Origin: Telopea speciosissima
Taxonomy: Eukaryota > Streptophyta > Magnoliopsida > Proteales > Proteaceae
Direction of reading: 5' to 3'
DNA length: 64,000 nucleotides
Assembly (NCBI RefSeq): GCF_018873765.1
Contig: NC_057916.1
Coordinates: 10,372,001 to 10,436,000, forward strand
Shown: positions 20,169 through 32,100 of the stretch, piece by piece
Layout: each line of letters opens with the position of its first letter
Position numbering within the stretch: position 1 is the stretch's first letter
The notes under the pieces: model-generated
What the model saw: only the letters and a program-made list of their open reading frames with translations
The model's database searches: none
Told to the model about the DNA's origin: nothing
Made by a program: the position numbers and the translations under genes

Positions 20169-21019
20169 TCTAGTATAAGAAAAGGGGTATGACATAGAAA
20201 TAACGTATCCAAGACTCCAACTATCAGATTAAAAAATTCCAATTGAAAAAACAGATAGAAAACAACTAATTTAGTTTCATGTGCTTTTTAGGAGTTTTTA
20301 TATATGAAATTATTATTTAAAACAAAAAATTGGAGAAAAGGTTCTATCAGCCCTTGGGATAGGATACACTAGCACCACTGTGTCTATTTCTCTATTTTTC
20401 AATTGAAATGACCTTAATGCCATCCATTGTACAAGGTTGCTTTATTGCACCTTATTGTTGTGCTCTTTCCTATACTGCTTGCTCAAAAGCCCGACCTCTT
20501 CCATTTTTTTAATCTTACCCTAGATTCTGCTCAACACAATAAGTTTCATGGTGTCCTGTGAGAGGGACTAAGAAACACCACCAAGTAGAGATCTTTTTTT
20601 TTTTTTTTTAAATAATTATTTAGGAAGATAGTTCTTTGAGCAAATAATAGCATAGAGGAGTACATCAGTGAGGTGCAACAAAATGATATTAGATATTGGA
20701 GGATAGCGAGGTCATTTCATGTGAGGATTAGAGAGAGAGAGATAAATGCTAGCTTACTTGTGGTGGCGGTTCAATAAACTTCTTTCATTATTTAAATTAT
20801 AATTTTACTAAACTAATCATGCTTAGTATATTTTATTCTTCTTCGTGATGCTTGTACAACTCTGCACGTATTAACCATATCAAAGATTTGAATTTATTAG
20901 GATTAAAAAATAATATTCCTCAATCACAAGCACATGTGCTAAATCTTATCTATATACAACTCCATAAATCCTCTCTCCCTAGTCCCTTCAATGATGTCAG
21001 GAATATTTTATGGGGTGCT
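20169..21019. other. intergenic AT-rich DNA, no gene seen
   Basis: Contains a T run near 20590 and short open frames without recognisable content. No clear repeat boundaries. Confidence 0.4.
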
Positions 21020-21142
21020 ATTCTCTGTGCCGCAGCGTAAGTTGCGCCTAAGCACATGAGGTTGGACACAATGATCACCCTAGCCCCTCTGAGTGGTAGG
21101 CCCATGTACCTGTGCAGCTTGCGCTGCGACACAAAGAATATT
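21020..21142. repeat. small foldback element
   Basis: TATTCTCTGTGCCGCAGCG on the left pairs with CGCTGCGACACAAAGAATA on the right. No target duplication could be assigned. Of the same general type as the 32035 and 41790 elements, though the sequences differ. Confidence 0.5.
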
Positions 21143-21580
21143 TTCCCTTTTTTTATTTATTGAGAATAAAGGTAGGGTGGAGAAGACCTTCACCTCAAAG
21201 GACTTTACTCAAAGTAGGAGATCCTGTCTGAAAGAAAAACAAAATTAACAAGTAACAAAGGATGGGGTGTATCCACTGCACCTTGGACAACTTTACAAGA
21301 AAAGCCCCTTTGGCAAGAATGTGGGGTTCACGGTTCAAGCCACGCAAAACAAAAAGAAGTCTATAATCTATACTAGTGAAATTATTACAAATGACCTTAA
21401 TATTGGAATTGGATCAGAATCGGACAAGGCCGAACTTGGTTCCCATCAATCCAGAGTGGATCTTAGTGGATCGGGTCTGTCGTACCAATCTGATCCGGAT
21501 AGGCAGATCCAGCCAATCCTCGCTTATAAAATTCAGCAACCTATATGTTTTTTTTTTTTGTCACAAATGACAGCAATTTT

Positions 21581-21750
21581 GGAATAATTATAACCTTCAA
21601 TTTGCGGGCACCTTCAATTCCTTCAATTCCTTTAATAGGGGGGAGTGGACCTCATCTTGGATAGTATTTTCAGGTAGGGGGTAAGGTGGTCATTTCCACT
21701 CTCATGTTAGGAATTGGAGGGAGCAGCGAATTGGAGAGGATAACGATTCC
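21581..21750. mobile_element. foldback MITE, 9-bp-TSD family, copy 6
   Basis: CAATTTT flanks both ends. Starts GGAATAATTATAACC and ends GGATAACGATTCC. The middle keeps GAGTGGACCTCATC and GGTGGTCATTTCCAC. Older than the others, with A/T changes throughout the arms. Confidence 0.7.
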
Positions 21751-21838
21751 CAATTTTGGGTCTATATGGCAACATTTAAGAGAAACAGTTCTGATGTTCT
21801 TGTGAGTGTTTTTTTTAATAAAGTTGGAACAGAATATG

Positions 21839-22010
21839 GAATTTGGATCCTCTATTGCCGAGCTGCCCTGTAGGACCATGCTGCCCTGACATGGGGCTGC
21901 ATACAATGTCCTCCTTACCCCTGCCCAAACGCCTTGCCCGAGTGGGGGTAAGGCGGTAATTGCACGTAACCCCGTGTCCAGACAGCTCGGCAGTAGAGGA
22001 TCTGGATCCC
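21839..22010. mobile_element. foldback MITE, GGATCCTCTA family
   Basis: AGAATATG is exact at 21831-21838 and 22011-22018. The arm TTGGATCCTCTATTGCCGAG pairs with CTCGGCAGTAGAGGATCTGG. Its terminal GGATCCTCT resembles the 22349 element, while its centre resembles the 9-bp-TSD family (GGTAAGGCGGTAATTGC). Confidence 0.75.
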
Positions 22011-22348
22011 AGAATATGTATGTGATGTTTGATATATTTTTTTGTGCTTTTTTTTCAACCAAACCAAGTGCTATTGGAGCCTTTTTTTATTGAAGTGGAT
22101 GCCGTTTTCATATACGGAGGGTAAAGTTTTGCATGCTAAAGATTCTAAATAAAATAGGGATTTCTGACCTTAATGAAACGATCGCAAATCAGCTAAACAA
22201 CATACCCAACTTAATTATCCTTATCAAAGCACTTAATGCCATGATTGGCTAAGCTTTGATTCTCCACCAGTTCTCAAAACCTTGCATAATTTGGAGAGTA
22301 CAATTTGATGTGAACCAAGATATTCAAGTTCTTGTAATGCTTCAAAGA

Positions 22349-22613
22349 AGGATTTGGATCCTCTGCGGCCTAGAGTAGAGCGGTTATTGTTTTGCACTCA
22401 ATTTATAGGCTACTACATAGAATTAATGTCGATTCAATGGTTGGTAGATGACGACAATTCAAAATTCAAAATTGCTGTTCAAAATAAAAATAAAAAAAAT
22501 ACCAGACTATCATCTACCAACCATTGGATCAGCATTAATTCCACTTGGTGGCCTGTGAGTTGAGTGCAACATGATGGCCGCTCTACTCTAGGCCATAGAG
22601 GATCCAAATCCTT
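22349..22613. mobile_element. foldback MITE with about 36-bp inverted repeats
   Basis: AAGGATTTGGATCCTCTGCG plus GCCTAGAGTAGAGCGG on the left is matched by the reverse complement on the right, ending at 22613. A second inverted pair, CAATGGTTGGTAGATGA and TCATCTACCAACCATTG, lies inside. No target duplication was found. 265 bp, no coding capacity. Confidence 0.75.
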
Positions 22614-22692
22614 GGAACAACACATGCTAAAATTAGATTGGAGATTTGATCATGATTGTTACTCATTCAGACTAAATTCAGACCCAATAAGG

Positions 22693-23820
22693 GTTTTTTT
22701 TTTTTTTTTTTTTTAATTATTTTGAAGTCAGAAACAACAAATTCTATTCAAAGAGAGCTGGGAAAAACTCGCAGAGTCAAGTAAGTACATCAGGAAGAAA
22801 AAACAAACGGAACCAAGAAAAGAGCTTCCTCCGTATGACAATGAGGGGCAAAAAGAAAACCTACATGCAAAAAAAAGACGAACTCAATCTCCTAATATTC
22901 CTCATTGATAGCCGCAGAAGCCCAATCGATGGAACCACTGACGCCGGTCAAGCATGAGATAAGGCACTTGACAATCAGAGTAGATAGCCACGTGGTGAAA
23001 ACACAAGCCTCACCAAGAAGTAGAGATGTAAACAGATATTTGAAAATCTGTATTCGATTCTCGTTCGTATCTATTTAGGAGAATTCAAATTCGTTTGAGA
23101 CTAATCGAATACGAATATGATAATCTCTCTATTTGATCGATTATTATTCGATTCGTTTAGCAACCCAATGGTAATAAAATATATGAAATATAGTTTTTTG
23201 TCTGTCTTTTAAGTTACTTTATTGGATTTTGTTATCTTATTTTTATAATTTTATAAGTTAAGATAATGTAGTTTTTTTCTAAATTTTCTATTGGTTTATG
23301 TATTGTTTTATGCAATGTGATACATTGAATCACATATCTATGTGAGAAAATCAAAGACTTAGAAGAGTAGAAGGGGTAGTTGTTGAACTCTCAAGTCTCA
23401 ACCCTAACCCTCATCATAAAAATGATAAAGATGTAAACGGATGGTCAAAAATTTGTATTCGATCCGCGTTCATACCCATTTAGGAGAATCCGTATTAAAA
23501 AAATCACTATTCGAAAACTATCCGAATCCATCCGAAAATCGATGAGATATTATCTAAATCCATCCGAATAAAAATGGATACGAATATGATAATGCCATTA
23601 TCTGACCGATTCGATCTGTTTATATCTCTAGCAAGAAGTAACCCATCACGGACCGCCTCTGCTTCCTAGCAAGAGCTGAGGACCCTAGACCATAAGAACA
23701 CTTAGCAGCAACAACCTCCCCAGACAAAGTCCGAATAGCCACTCCTCTACCAACATGACAAGTCTGAGAGACCTAGGCACCATCAGTGTGGATACGAATA
23801 GGAAACACATCAAGCGGTTT
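22693..23820 (-). pseudogene. LINE 3' end (RNase H domain) interrupted by a hAT MITE
   Basis: On the minus strand a run of 22 A (T run at 22693-22715) follows a degenerate reading that recalls plant LINE RNase H: 'IHTDGA', 'GVAIRTLSGEVVAAKCSYGLGSSALARK', then after the insertion 'STLIVKCLISCLTG'. The region is split at 23024-23629 by a hAT element; the two halves join in sense. It is 5'-truncated near 23820 and full of stops. Confidence 0.6.
23024..23629. mobile_element. hAT MITE (ATGTAAACAGAT family)
   Basis: CAAGAAGT flanks both ends (just before 23024 and from about 23630). Ends are AGAGATGTAAACAGA and TCTGTTTATATCTCT. Inside are many ATTCGATTCG/CGAATCCATCCGAA words and an AT-rich core. 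A second copy, interrupted by a LINE, is at 53683-55889. Confidence 0.8.
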
Positions 23821-26128
23821 GATTCTGGTTATTTGGTGCGGTTTACATTTTGACAAGGTAAAATCAAAACTGAACTATATAGGAAACAATCAAAATCATA
23901 ATTGTTTTGCATTTGATTCGATTTCACCGATTTTTATTCAGTTTTCATTACTAGTTCATAATTGATTTGCATGCGGTTTGGCGCCGGTTTTGGGAAGCGA
24001 TAACAAAAACAACTACAGCTTTTCAAACCTTATATATTCCTGTGTTTTACCTTTCTCTCCTGGTCTCCCCTATTCATCCTATTTTCCACGCATGTGTGAA
24101 TAAATAAAAACCCATCTCATCTTCACCCATCCTTTTCTATGTTTTTTTTGGTAACCCATCCTTTTCGGTTCATGTTCCATGTTTTCGTTATTTTGTTTTT
24201 TTTTTTCTTCTCCACTCTTATATTATAAACAAATTATTTCTTCCATGAGCGGGTATGGTTTTGTTAATCCATCTTAGCATGACTCATCGTTTTCCATCCA
24301 TACTTTACATATATATATTATATAGTTACACGTAACATACTCTACTTATTTTATGTTTCAAGTATGATGCAACAATGCTGTTTATGTTAACCAAAAAATA
24401 ACAAACTACTAGTTATAAAATTAATTATTATTTTATTAATTATCTCAATTGATGCAAAAATTAGTATTTGAGTGAGATGTACCCATTTCAATTCGATTTT
24501 TTTTTGTTCTTATTCCATTTAGAACCATTGATTTTGTAGTGCAAATCAATACCGAATTAAAAAAAAGAAAACCTATGAAATCCAAATCGGATCATTTTTC
24601 TGTTGTGCAATTTGATCCAATCATAAACGGTCGGTTCTGATTCCATTTTGACAATACGGAAGAGAAAGCAAAGACCCAAGTGGTATGCTGAGAGGACAGA
24701 GAAGCTACCCCATCTTTGGATGGGATCCATATCCCAATCTGACGAAGGAGGGTGAATGCACAAGGGAATCTGAGCAATTGTGCGCACCTCAAGAGGTGAG
24801 AGAATAAAGAATGAAGCCCAGAGATATCCCGAGGCTACTGAGAAAAAAGGGTTCACAGCTGGGCTACGAATACGCCCACCTTCCCTTCCAAAGTAGAAAC
24901 CCAGGCATTGTGACTCAACAACGTTGACTCACAAAAATAATTTTTTTTTTTTTTTTTTTTTCTGGTGTAGTCTTATAGGCCTTGAGAGTTGAGGCCCAGT
25001 AAGAAGGTTTCATGGGAAACTTTATTCTTGCAGGATTTTGGGCGGTCAAAGTCAATATGCAAGTTACATGATGGTGGTGGATTTTTCTAGATTGAGGTCT
25101 TCGGTGAGTTGTGCGGGTCTATAAACCAAGCCCAAGCCCAGGCTTTAACTAATCCAACCCAAGCCCAAACCACATCTAAAGCCAGGTTGGGCCAGGCTCA
25201 TCAGCTCATGTAAGCTACTTGAGTTTCTGGCTTTATGCAATATTTAAAATAAAATTTTATTTCACTGGGTATCGCCGTATCGGTGCAATTTAGCAGACAT
25301 GGGTGCATCGATGATTATAGAACCCTAAACCCACCTCTCGGTGAAGTTTAGATTCAAAACAAACAGGGAAAATGCCTCAAAAGTGAGTTGGAAGTGGCGA
25401 AAATAAATAATTTTTCACACTTATATCAAATTAAAATTTGATCAATGAGATGAGTGTATAGTCCTACACTCCTACATTACTTGGCCTCTAACATCCATCT
25501 ATGCACAGTGTATATCTAGTGATAACAAAAGGGCTAAGTATGGGCTCGAAACCAAGACCTCTTGGGAGATGGGCTCTAAATTTGTGTCACTATACAGCAA
25601 GACAGATGGATTTGGCTGAAAATCTAGGAAGTCTTAAGTTTGCGTCTTCCTATTACATGAGAGTTGAAGCTGTGGATTAGATCATGGTTCCTAATCTCGG
25701 ATTGGATTGGTATCGGCCGAGAGTGATCCAATACACTTTACAGACAAGGGTAAAACCAGGGGTAAATGTGTCATTTTTGGCCCGATCTTAGCGATAATTC
25801 TTATAAGGGGATTGATACAGACCAGGGGTAAAATGATAAAAAAATAAAAATGATTTTAAAATGAAACCAGGATCAAATCTGTCTGATATGCCTCACTCCA
25901 TGTCAGTAAAATGAATAGGGATAACGAAAATTATGGGGGCTAGCTAAAGTTCAGGCTGGGCCAGGGGGGCCCAAGCCCAGTTGATCAACATCAGCCATTG
26001 AGTCCATGACCCACCTTATGCAAAGTAGAAAATGTGGAGGTCATTTCGCACATTCCTGTGTCTAGGCGCAAGGCATTGTGTACTGCGAAATCAGGTGACG
26101 TTCTTTATCTCATTTATGTGTGTCAAAT
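23821..26128. other. intergenic DNA, no gene seen
   Basis: AT-rich, with a run of about 23 T near 24940. Words such as GCCCAAGCCCAGG near 25130-25200 and 25970 suggest old degenerate repeats; the stretch near 25935-26035 is similar to 28112-28215. No coding region supported. Confidence 0.4.
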
Positions 26129-26143
26129 ACACAATTAGATTAT

Positions 26144-26314
26144 AAAAAAGGACGTACCCAGTGCACAAGGCTCCCGCCACTTCAGGGTCTGAGGAGGGTC
26201 CTAATGTACTTAGCCTTACCCCTGCTTTCATAGAGAGACTATTTTCCATTCTCAAACCCGTCACCATTTGGTCACAATGGAGCAAGTTTACCGTTACACC
26301 AAGGCCTACCCTCT
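26144..26314 (-). mobile_element. Au-type tRNA-derived SINE, copy 1
   Basis: Minus strand. The element begins near GTAGGCCTTGGTGTAACGG and ends GTGCACTGGGTACGTCC plus a short T tail. The internal order (tRNA-like head with polymerase III A and B boxes, 'GGGTAAGGCTAAGTACATTAG', then GGACCCTCCTCAGACCC) follows the Au SINE. Target duplication ACACAATTAGATTAT (26129-26143) and ACACAATGAGATCAT (26315-26329), two mismatches. Confidence 0.85.
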
Positions 26315-26347
26315 ACACAATGAGATCATGCTCAAGAAAATATTTTA

Positions 26348-26368
26348 AGAGAGAGAGAGAGAGAGAGA
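26348..26368. repeat. (GA)n microsatellite
   Basis: About ten GA repeats, just beyond the SINE target site. Confidence 0.9.
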
Positions 26369-26399
26369 TCCCATAAAGATATTTGTAAATATGCCTAGC

Positions 26400-28285
26400 A
26401 AATATAGACAGCAGCAGCATATTGTGCAATGAGCAAAGTGGATTGAATTTATGATCTTTGCTTCTACTAGTTCAATGCGTTACCAAATGAGCCAGCTAGC
26501 ACCTTACAATAGGAGCCTTTATTTAATGTTGTTTGAGTGTGATTTTATTATCAATTGTATCATTATAAATCTTATTGAAATAGCAACTCTAAGTCATGTT
26601 GTAATTAACAAAACTAGCGGTTAATTGAATATAGTCTTTTAATAACAAGGACTTGGGTTGGCATCTTATTATATTGATAGCATTTTTCTATTTTAATCCA
26701 AGTATAAAATTAGGGCAAGGGATGGGCATGTCGCCTGCTTACTTGCATGCGAATGGCTAGACCAATGGGGGCACATGCATAAGAGGAACAGGGGGTTTGG
26801 GGTTTGGGGAGAGAGACAGACACAGGTTGGGCAGCCCAACGGCGTAACCAGTCTTTTCCCATAAAATTATTTGATATCTTTCTTCTATGTAGGATTTATA
26901 AGATTTCATTAGCTTGAAGAAAAGATTTTACAAAAATTCACAAAAAGCTTTACTTATTTACTCCCTTCACCTCTTGCTTGATGCGAGCCTTTATTTTGTG
27001 TTGTTAGAGTGAGATTTGTTATCATCTTTCTTCTTCAGGAAAATTTATTCATAACATGGCCTACATCAGAAGGGTCCATTTTATTTATTTATTTTTTTTC
27101 ATGTGCAAAGCAAATGTGGCAATTCCAACAATTGGAAAGATGAGTATAAACCACCTTGGGGCCTATCCTCATCCCTGATCCCCCCCCCCCCTTATCAAAG
27201 CTCTCAAAGCTCTCCAATTTCTAAAAGAAAAAAAAGAAAAAAAAAATTCCAAAGCCAAATTCAAATTATATATACTCTTATATCTCTGTCCTTTTCCCTA
27301 GCATTTTCAATGATCCATTTGTCTTCAAACATTTTTCTTTAAAATTTTATTTTTTGCGAACCTCTAATATAAGCCTACTTATAAAAAAATTTAGAACTAA
27401 TTACCCCAAATCCAAATATCATTAGAAGGTCTTTCTCCAGCCCCTTTGAGACAAAAAATGTCTCCAAACTCAGGTGACTAATGCTCCAATAGGTGTTTTG
27501 CTACATCAGCAAGAAATCATTTTTTAAAGAGAAAAGATCATTGAACATATGTAGGAATTTTCCACACAGTATACTTTTCTCTTTGATCTTTTCAACAGTC
27601 CTTAATGTTAAAATAATTATAGTTTTTTACACACAAATTTCATAAAATTATTATAATAAATGTAATAATCAGATTGATGTAGAATTTAATATATGACTAG
27701 GCAATGATGTGGACAACATGTCCGTTGAATTTAGATGTGAACTTAATTATTTCTTGGCGATTGTAGAGAGTATAGAAACCCCACCCAATAATTTTTGCGT
27801 CTAATTTAAAATATTCATCGAAATGGGTGTTGCATGGATGGTTGATGAACAAAGGGATGCATGGCATTACATGGGTAAGTATTTTAATGAATTTGAGTAT
27901 AAAACTTAACACATGACTAATTTAGATTAGCTAGTCCCTAAATAACGGTTAAAAACGATAGATCATCATTCCATGTGGCAAAAATAGATGGTCTAAGTAA
28001 TCTCCCCATATAAGCTTACCTAGAAATACTTTGACCTTAACATAACTCAATCCATTTCAGAAGGCTTAGCATGAACAAGGATTAAAAGAAAAAAAAGGAT
28101 TGGAAATTAGGGGGGGACTAGCGAAAGTTCAGACTGGGCAAGGTTGGACCGGTTGGCCCAATATCAAATTGAGATCCGCATCACCTATTGAGTCCATGAT
28201 CCAGCTTCTAGAAAGTACAAACTATAGATCTACGTGCATCCATCTTTCTCATAGGATTCATTAAAAAAGGAAAAAAAAGAAAAAT

Positions 28286-28320
<35 letters not shown>

Positions 28321-28600
28321 CTCTCCATTTCCCATAAACACCCACACGAACATATCAAATTCAACCTCTCAACCTTTTACTACTTACTACCCCACCTCTA
28401 AGATATTATGGTCATATGGGATGGGCCCCATCCATTAATATTAACCAATGGATGGATTACATCTATACTAATATAGATTATGGAGAGGTGGTGGTCCCCA
28501 CACAATGGACCCCATTCGCCAATCCTTGACCCCACCACCATGTGTTACATGTTGTCTACATTTATAAAATAATAAAATCAAAACTAGGTAAGGGGGCAAT
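26400..28600. other. intergenic DNA upstream of the auxilin-related gene
   Basis: AT-rich with a C run near 27181. A tRNA-like stretch near 26465-26515 (minus) has only a rough A-box. A (CT)n microsatellite lies at 28291-28317. No gene seen. Confidence 0.4.
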
Positions 28601-29197
28601 AAACCCACATAAACAATCATACTCCCCTCCCCCTTGGCTTTCTCAGTTTCCCTTGCCGTCTCTCTCTATTTCCCTTGTTGGGCAATAGAGCCAAATAGAT
28701 TTAATTAAAAAAAAAGAAGAAAAAGAACAAATGGACAAAAAGGAAAGAGAGAAAAGCTCAAGAGATCAAGAAGAAGGGTGTCCATAATAATAATAAAAAA
28801 AGGAGATAAAAACCAAGGCGAGAGAGAGAGAGAGAGAGAGATTTGAAAAGGCCAGTGCAGGTCAGAATTCCACCACCCACGTCCTCTCTCTCGCTGCTGT
28901 AAGCCTTCCACCTCTGTAGACGACGAGGAGGGCACGCTCCACCTCCGATTCAGTTCCGATTACTGATTCCAAATTTAGTCAAAGCCGTCGATTCATTTTT
29001 GTCTATCCTCGGATTTTCACATTCTTATTATTTCTTTGCTGTATGCATTATTTGGAACTTTTATCACCTGAGATCGATTGGCGTGACACGAAATTCTGAA
29101 CCCTTAAATTTTACTCCGAACCTCAAAAACCCTTATCTTCGAATAACTCTTTCTACCTCAATTACGCCCAGATCTGGGAAACTTAAATTGACGAAAC
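28601..29197 (+). promoter_or_regulatory. promoter and 5' leader of the auxilin-related gene
   Basis: The 600 bp before the start codon contain a TATAAAATAATA stretch near 28564, a pyrimidine-rich patch at 28620-28675, and a (GA)n microsatellite at 28819-28841. GA/CT-rich leaders are common in plant housekeeping genes. The transcription start is inferred, not seen. Confidence 0.35.
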
Positions 29198-32100
29198 ATG
29201 GATGATGAGTTTCCTGGTCTGTTGGCGAGGGATTTTGGGCACAGACCTCAAGGAAAATCGGCTCCCATGTCAGCATCAAAGAGTACTGGTGGCCTTAGCA
29301 GCGGTGGAAACCTAAATTTCGGTATCGGATCAGGGGGAGACTCAAGATCGTCCTCAGTCTCGTCTAACCGTTCAAAATCGGCCTGGACTTCGAATTCCGC
29401 TGGTGGGTCTTTCCTTGACGATCATGATGGGCTCTTTGGTTCCACAGGGAATCAGAAAACCCAAAATTCTGGAGGTTTTGGGAGTTCCGACGATGTGTTT
29501 GGTGGCCCTCCTAAGTATGATAATCGAGGGGAAACTCGTGGTGGTGCCTCTTCAGCTTCTTCATTCGATTATGATTCTATATTTCAAGGATCGAAGGATT
29601 CGGGCTCAAAGTTTTCATCTTTGCCAGTTTTTGATAAGCCTAAGTATGATGATGACGACGATATATTCCATGGGTTGCCGGGAGTGAAGAACTCTTCTTC
29701 TACTGCAAAGAAGGATGATGTGTTCGCGTCAATCTCTTCGCCTCCGAAACAGAGTGCTCCATTTGATGATCTATTGGGGAGCTTTATTCGAAAGGATCCG
29801 GATTCTAAGAGTTCGAGTGGAAGGAGATCGGAAGAAGTAGGGAAGGATTTTGATGATTTAATACCTGGGTTTGGTGGGAGCAGTCCTCTGAAGAACAGGT
29901 ACATTTTGGGCTTGCTCTCTACTGTTTTATATTGGTGTTCGTTCTTGGGACTTTAATGCGCATTTTTGGTGAATTTGTGTTGTTCTTTCAACAATTCGTT
30001 TATTGATCTGTAGCTCACTGGATTAAATTGCCACATTGTTAGATTGAAATTTGGGGTAGGTACTCAATTCACACTGTATTCGGGCCTCGGCGCAACGGTA
30101 AGGTTGCTCTGTTCCGACCTTGTGGTCACGGGTTTGAGATGGGAAACAGCCTCTCCATGAAGCGGGGGTTAAGGCTGTATACGTTATGACCCTCCCCAGA
30201 CCCTGCAGTGGCAGGAGTCTAGAGCACTGAGTACCCCCTTTACTCAATTCACACTATTAAACAGCTCAATCACGAAAATCTATGGATTTGAGTTTACTCT
30301 ACTTATGAGTTAGATTGGATTGTACCTACAGATTTGGAAACTGAGTACAACTTTGTTCATGTTGGACTTTCCACTTACAAATAGAAAATTTCATCAATTC
30401 TAAATTCTTTTACTTAATCCCATGTTGCTGTCGTATTTATATTCTCTTCTCAATCTCTTCTACATCAGAAGAGAATTAGGTGAAATAAATTGTAATTAGC
30501 ATCACAATTCAGTTGGCATTGGTGTCTTGGCATCTTGGCTTTGCTGACTAAGTTTTCAGAAACAACTGACCAATCAGCTGGCTCTGCATTAATGTTTAAT
30601 GTAATACCTGGAGAATACCTTTCCTGAATTTAAACCTATAGATACTCAACTCAACTAAGCATTTTCCAACTAAATGGGTTGAGTGCTTGGAAGTTTTTCC
30701 ATTCACCCTGTTCAAAGCCATGTTTGTGCTCAACCAAAAGAAATTCATATTCTTTCTCACCATATCTTCCCGAGTAATTTTTGGTCTACCTCTTGGTCTT
30801 TTGCTCCTCTAATCTGCATCATATCACTCTTCCGTATTGGTGGACTTAAAGGCCTCTGCTACAAATGGTGATACCATGTTAAACATCTGTCCTTCAACTT
30901 TTCTTTGATTGGAACCACTCTTTAATCATCTGGAATATCAAATAGGGTCGTAACTGTCTCTGGATTTAAAATGTCTAATGTCTAGATACTGAAACTTCAA
31001 CAGCATTGTGACTTTCAGCAGTTAGCAAATGTCCATACTCACTGACATTACAACCAGAACATTTTCTTCTGATCAGCATGGTGGTTCTTTCATTTCAGCA
31101 TCTTTGGTTTGGGGATGCTGATTCACACAACTTGTATTTCTTCCTCTTTTTTTTTTTTGTGGGTGGTGGGGGGGAGTTGCGGTGGTGCTTTGTTGAGGTA
31201 AAAGCTTTTAACATTTTACTCTTTTTGACTCTGACATGCATGTCCTCATCTTAGTTAGTTAGCCTCAAATAGTCACACTTCTATCCAAAGCAAGGAAAGA
31301 AAAGATCCAGATTACTGCAGAAACATGGTGGCATATGCTTTTGAAGTCCACCCAGACCCTATATGGCGGTACATTCTTGTAAGATGTTGAATTTTACATT
31401 TTTTACAAAAGCATATTTCATGTTGAAAAAGCAACAGGTTCACATACCTTTTGAGAAATGAATTAGACATTATGGCATATTACATATTCAATGATACTAA
31501 TGTATGGGATTTTTGGTTAGAATCATAATAAATGTGAACCACAGAAACTTAGTATGCTTCTATGATGGTGAGGAATGTTTATGCATAAAAGTGAATATTG
31601 CTAATGAAGGTATTAGGAAAGAATCCCAGATGCTCTAGGATTTTGAAACCAGTCGCACTAGCATTCTTGTAGGAGAATCCTATTATAAATAGGTCTCAAA
31701 GAGTATAAATTCTTGTCAAACAAGGATTGGATATGGGAAATCCTATCCTACTAGGAAACTAAAATTAGATTCGGGCTCCAACATAACTCATATTATAGGT
31801 CCATTAAAGTAGCCTATAACAAAGAAACCTATTGGATCATAAGTTCACTAAATGTAAAACCCATTCCAACATTTATTTTGATTTAAAGAAGCCCTATTGG
31901 CCTGCATCAATTATTTATTTATGAAAATATGCATGCATATGGTGGCGTTAGCTTTTGAGTCCAGACCTTAATCAGAAAGTTTGTGTTTTGGGAGACATTG
32001 TATTTCTGCAATAATGTTTTATGCATAACAATTTGGGAAAGAGAACGCCACCAGGTCATTCAGCTCACGCTGCCCCTGCACCCTAACACAGGGACGTGCG

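Noticed and set aside
21670..22062. 130-codon minus-strand open frame
   Set aside because: Spans two foldback elements and has no protein features.
24557..24856. 99-codon minus-strand open frame with a hydrophobic start
   Set aside because: No family resemblance, no splice or codon support, in repeat-like DNA.
26465..26515. tRNA-like stretch on the minus strand
   Set aside because: GCTGGCTCATTTGGTAACGC resembles an A box, but the B box and cloverleaf are poor; at best an old SINE scrap.
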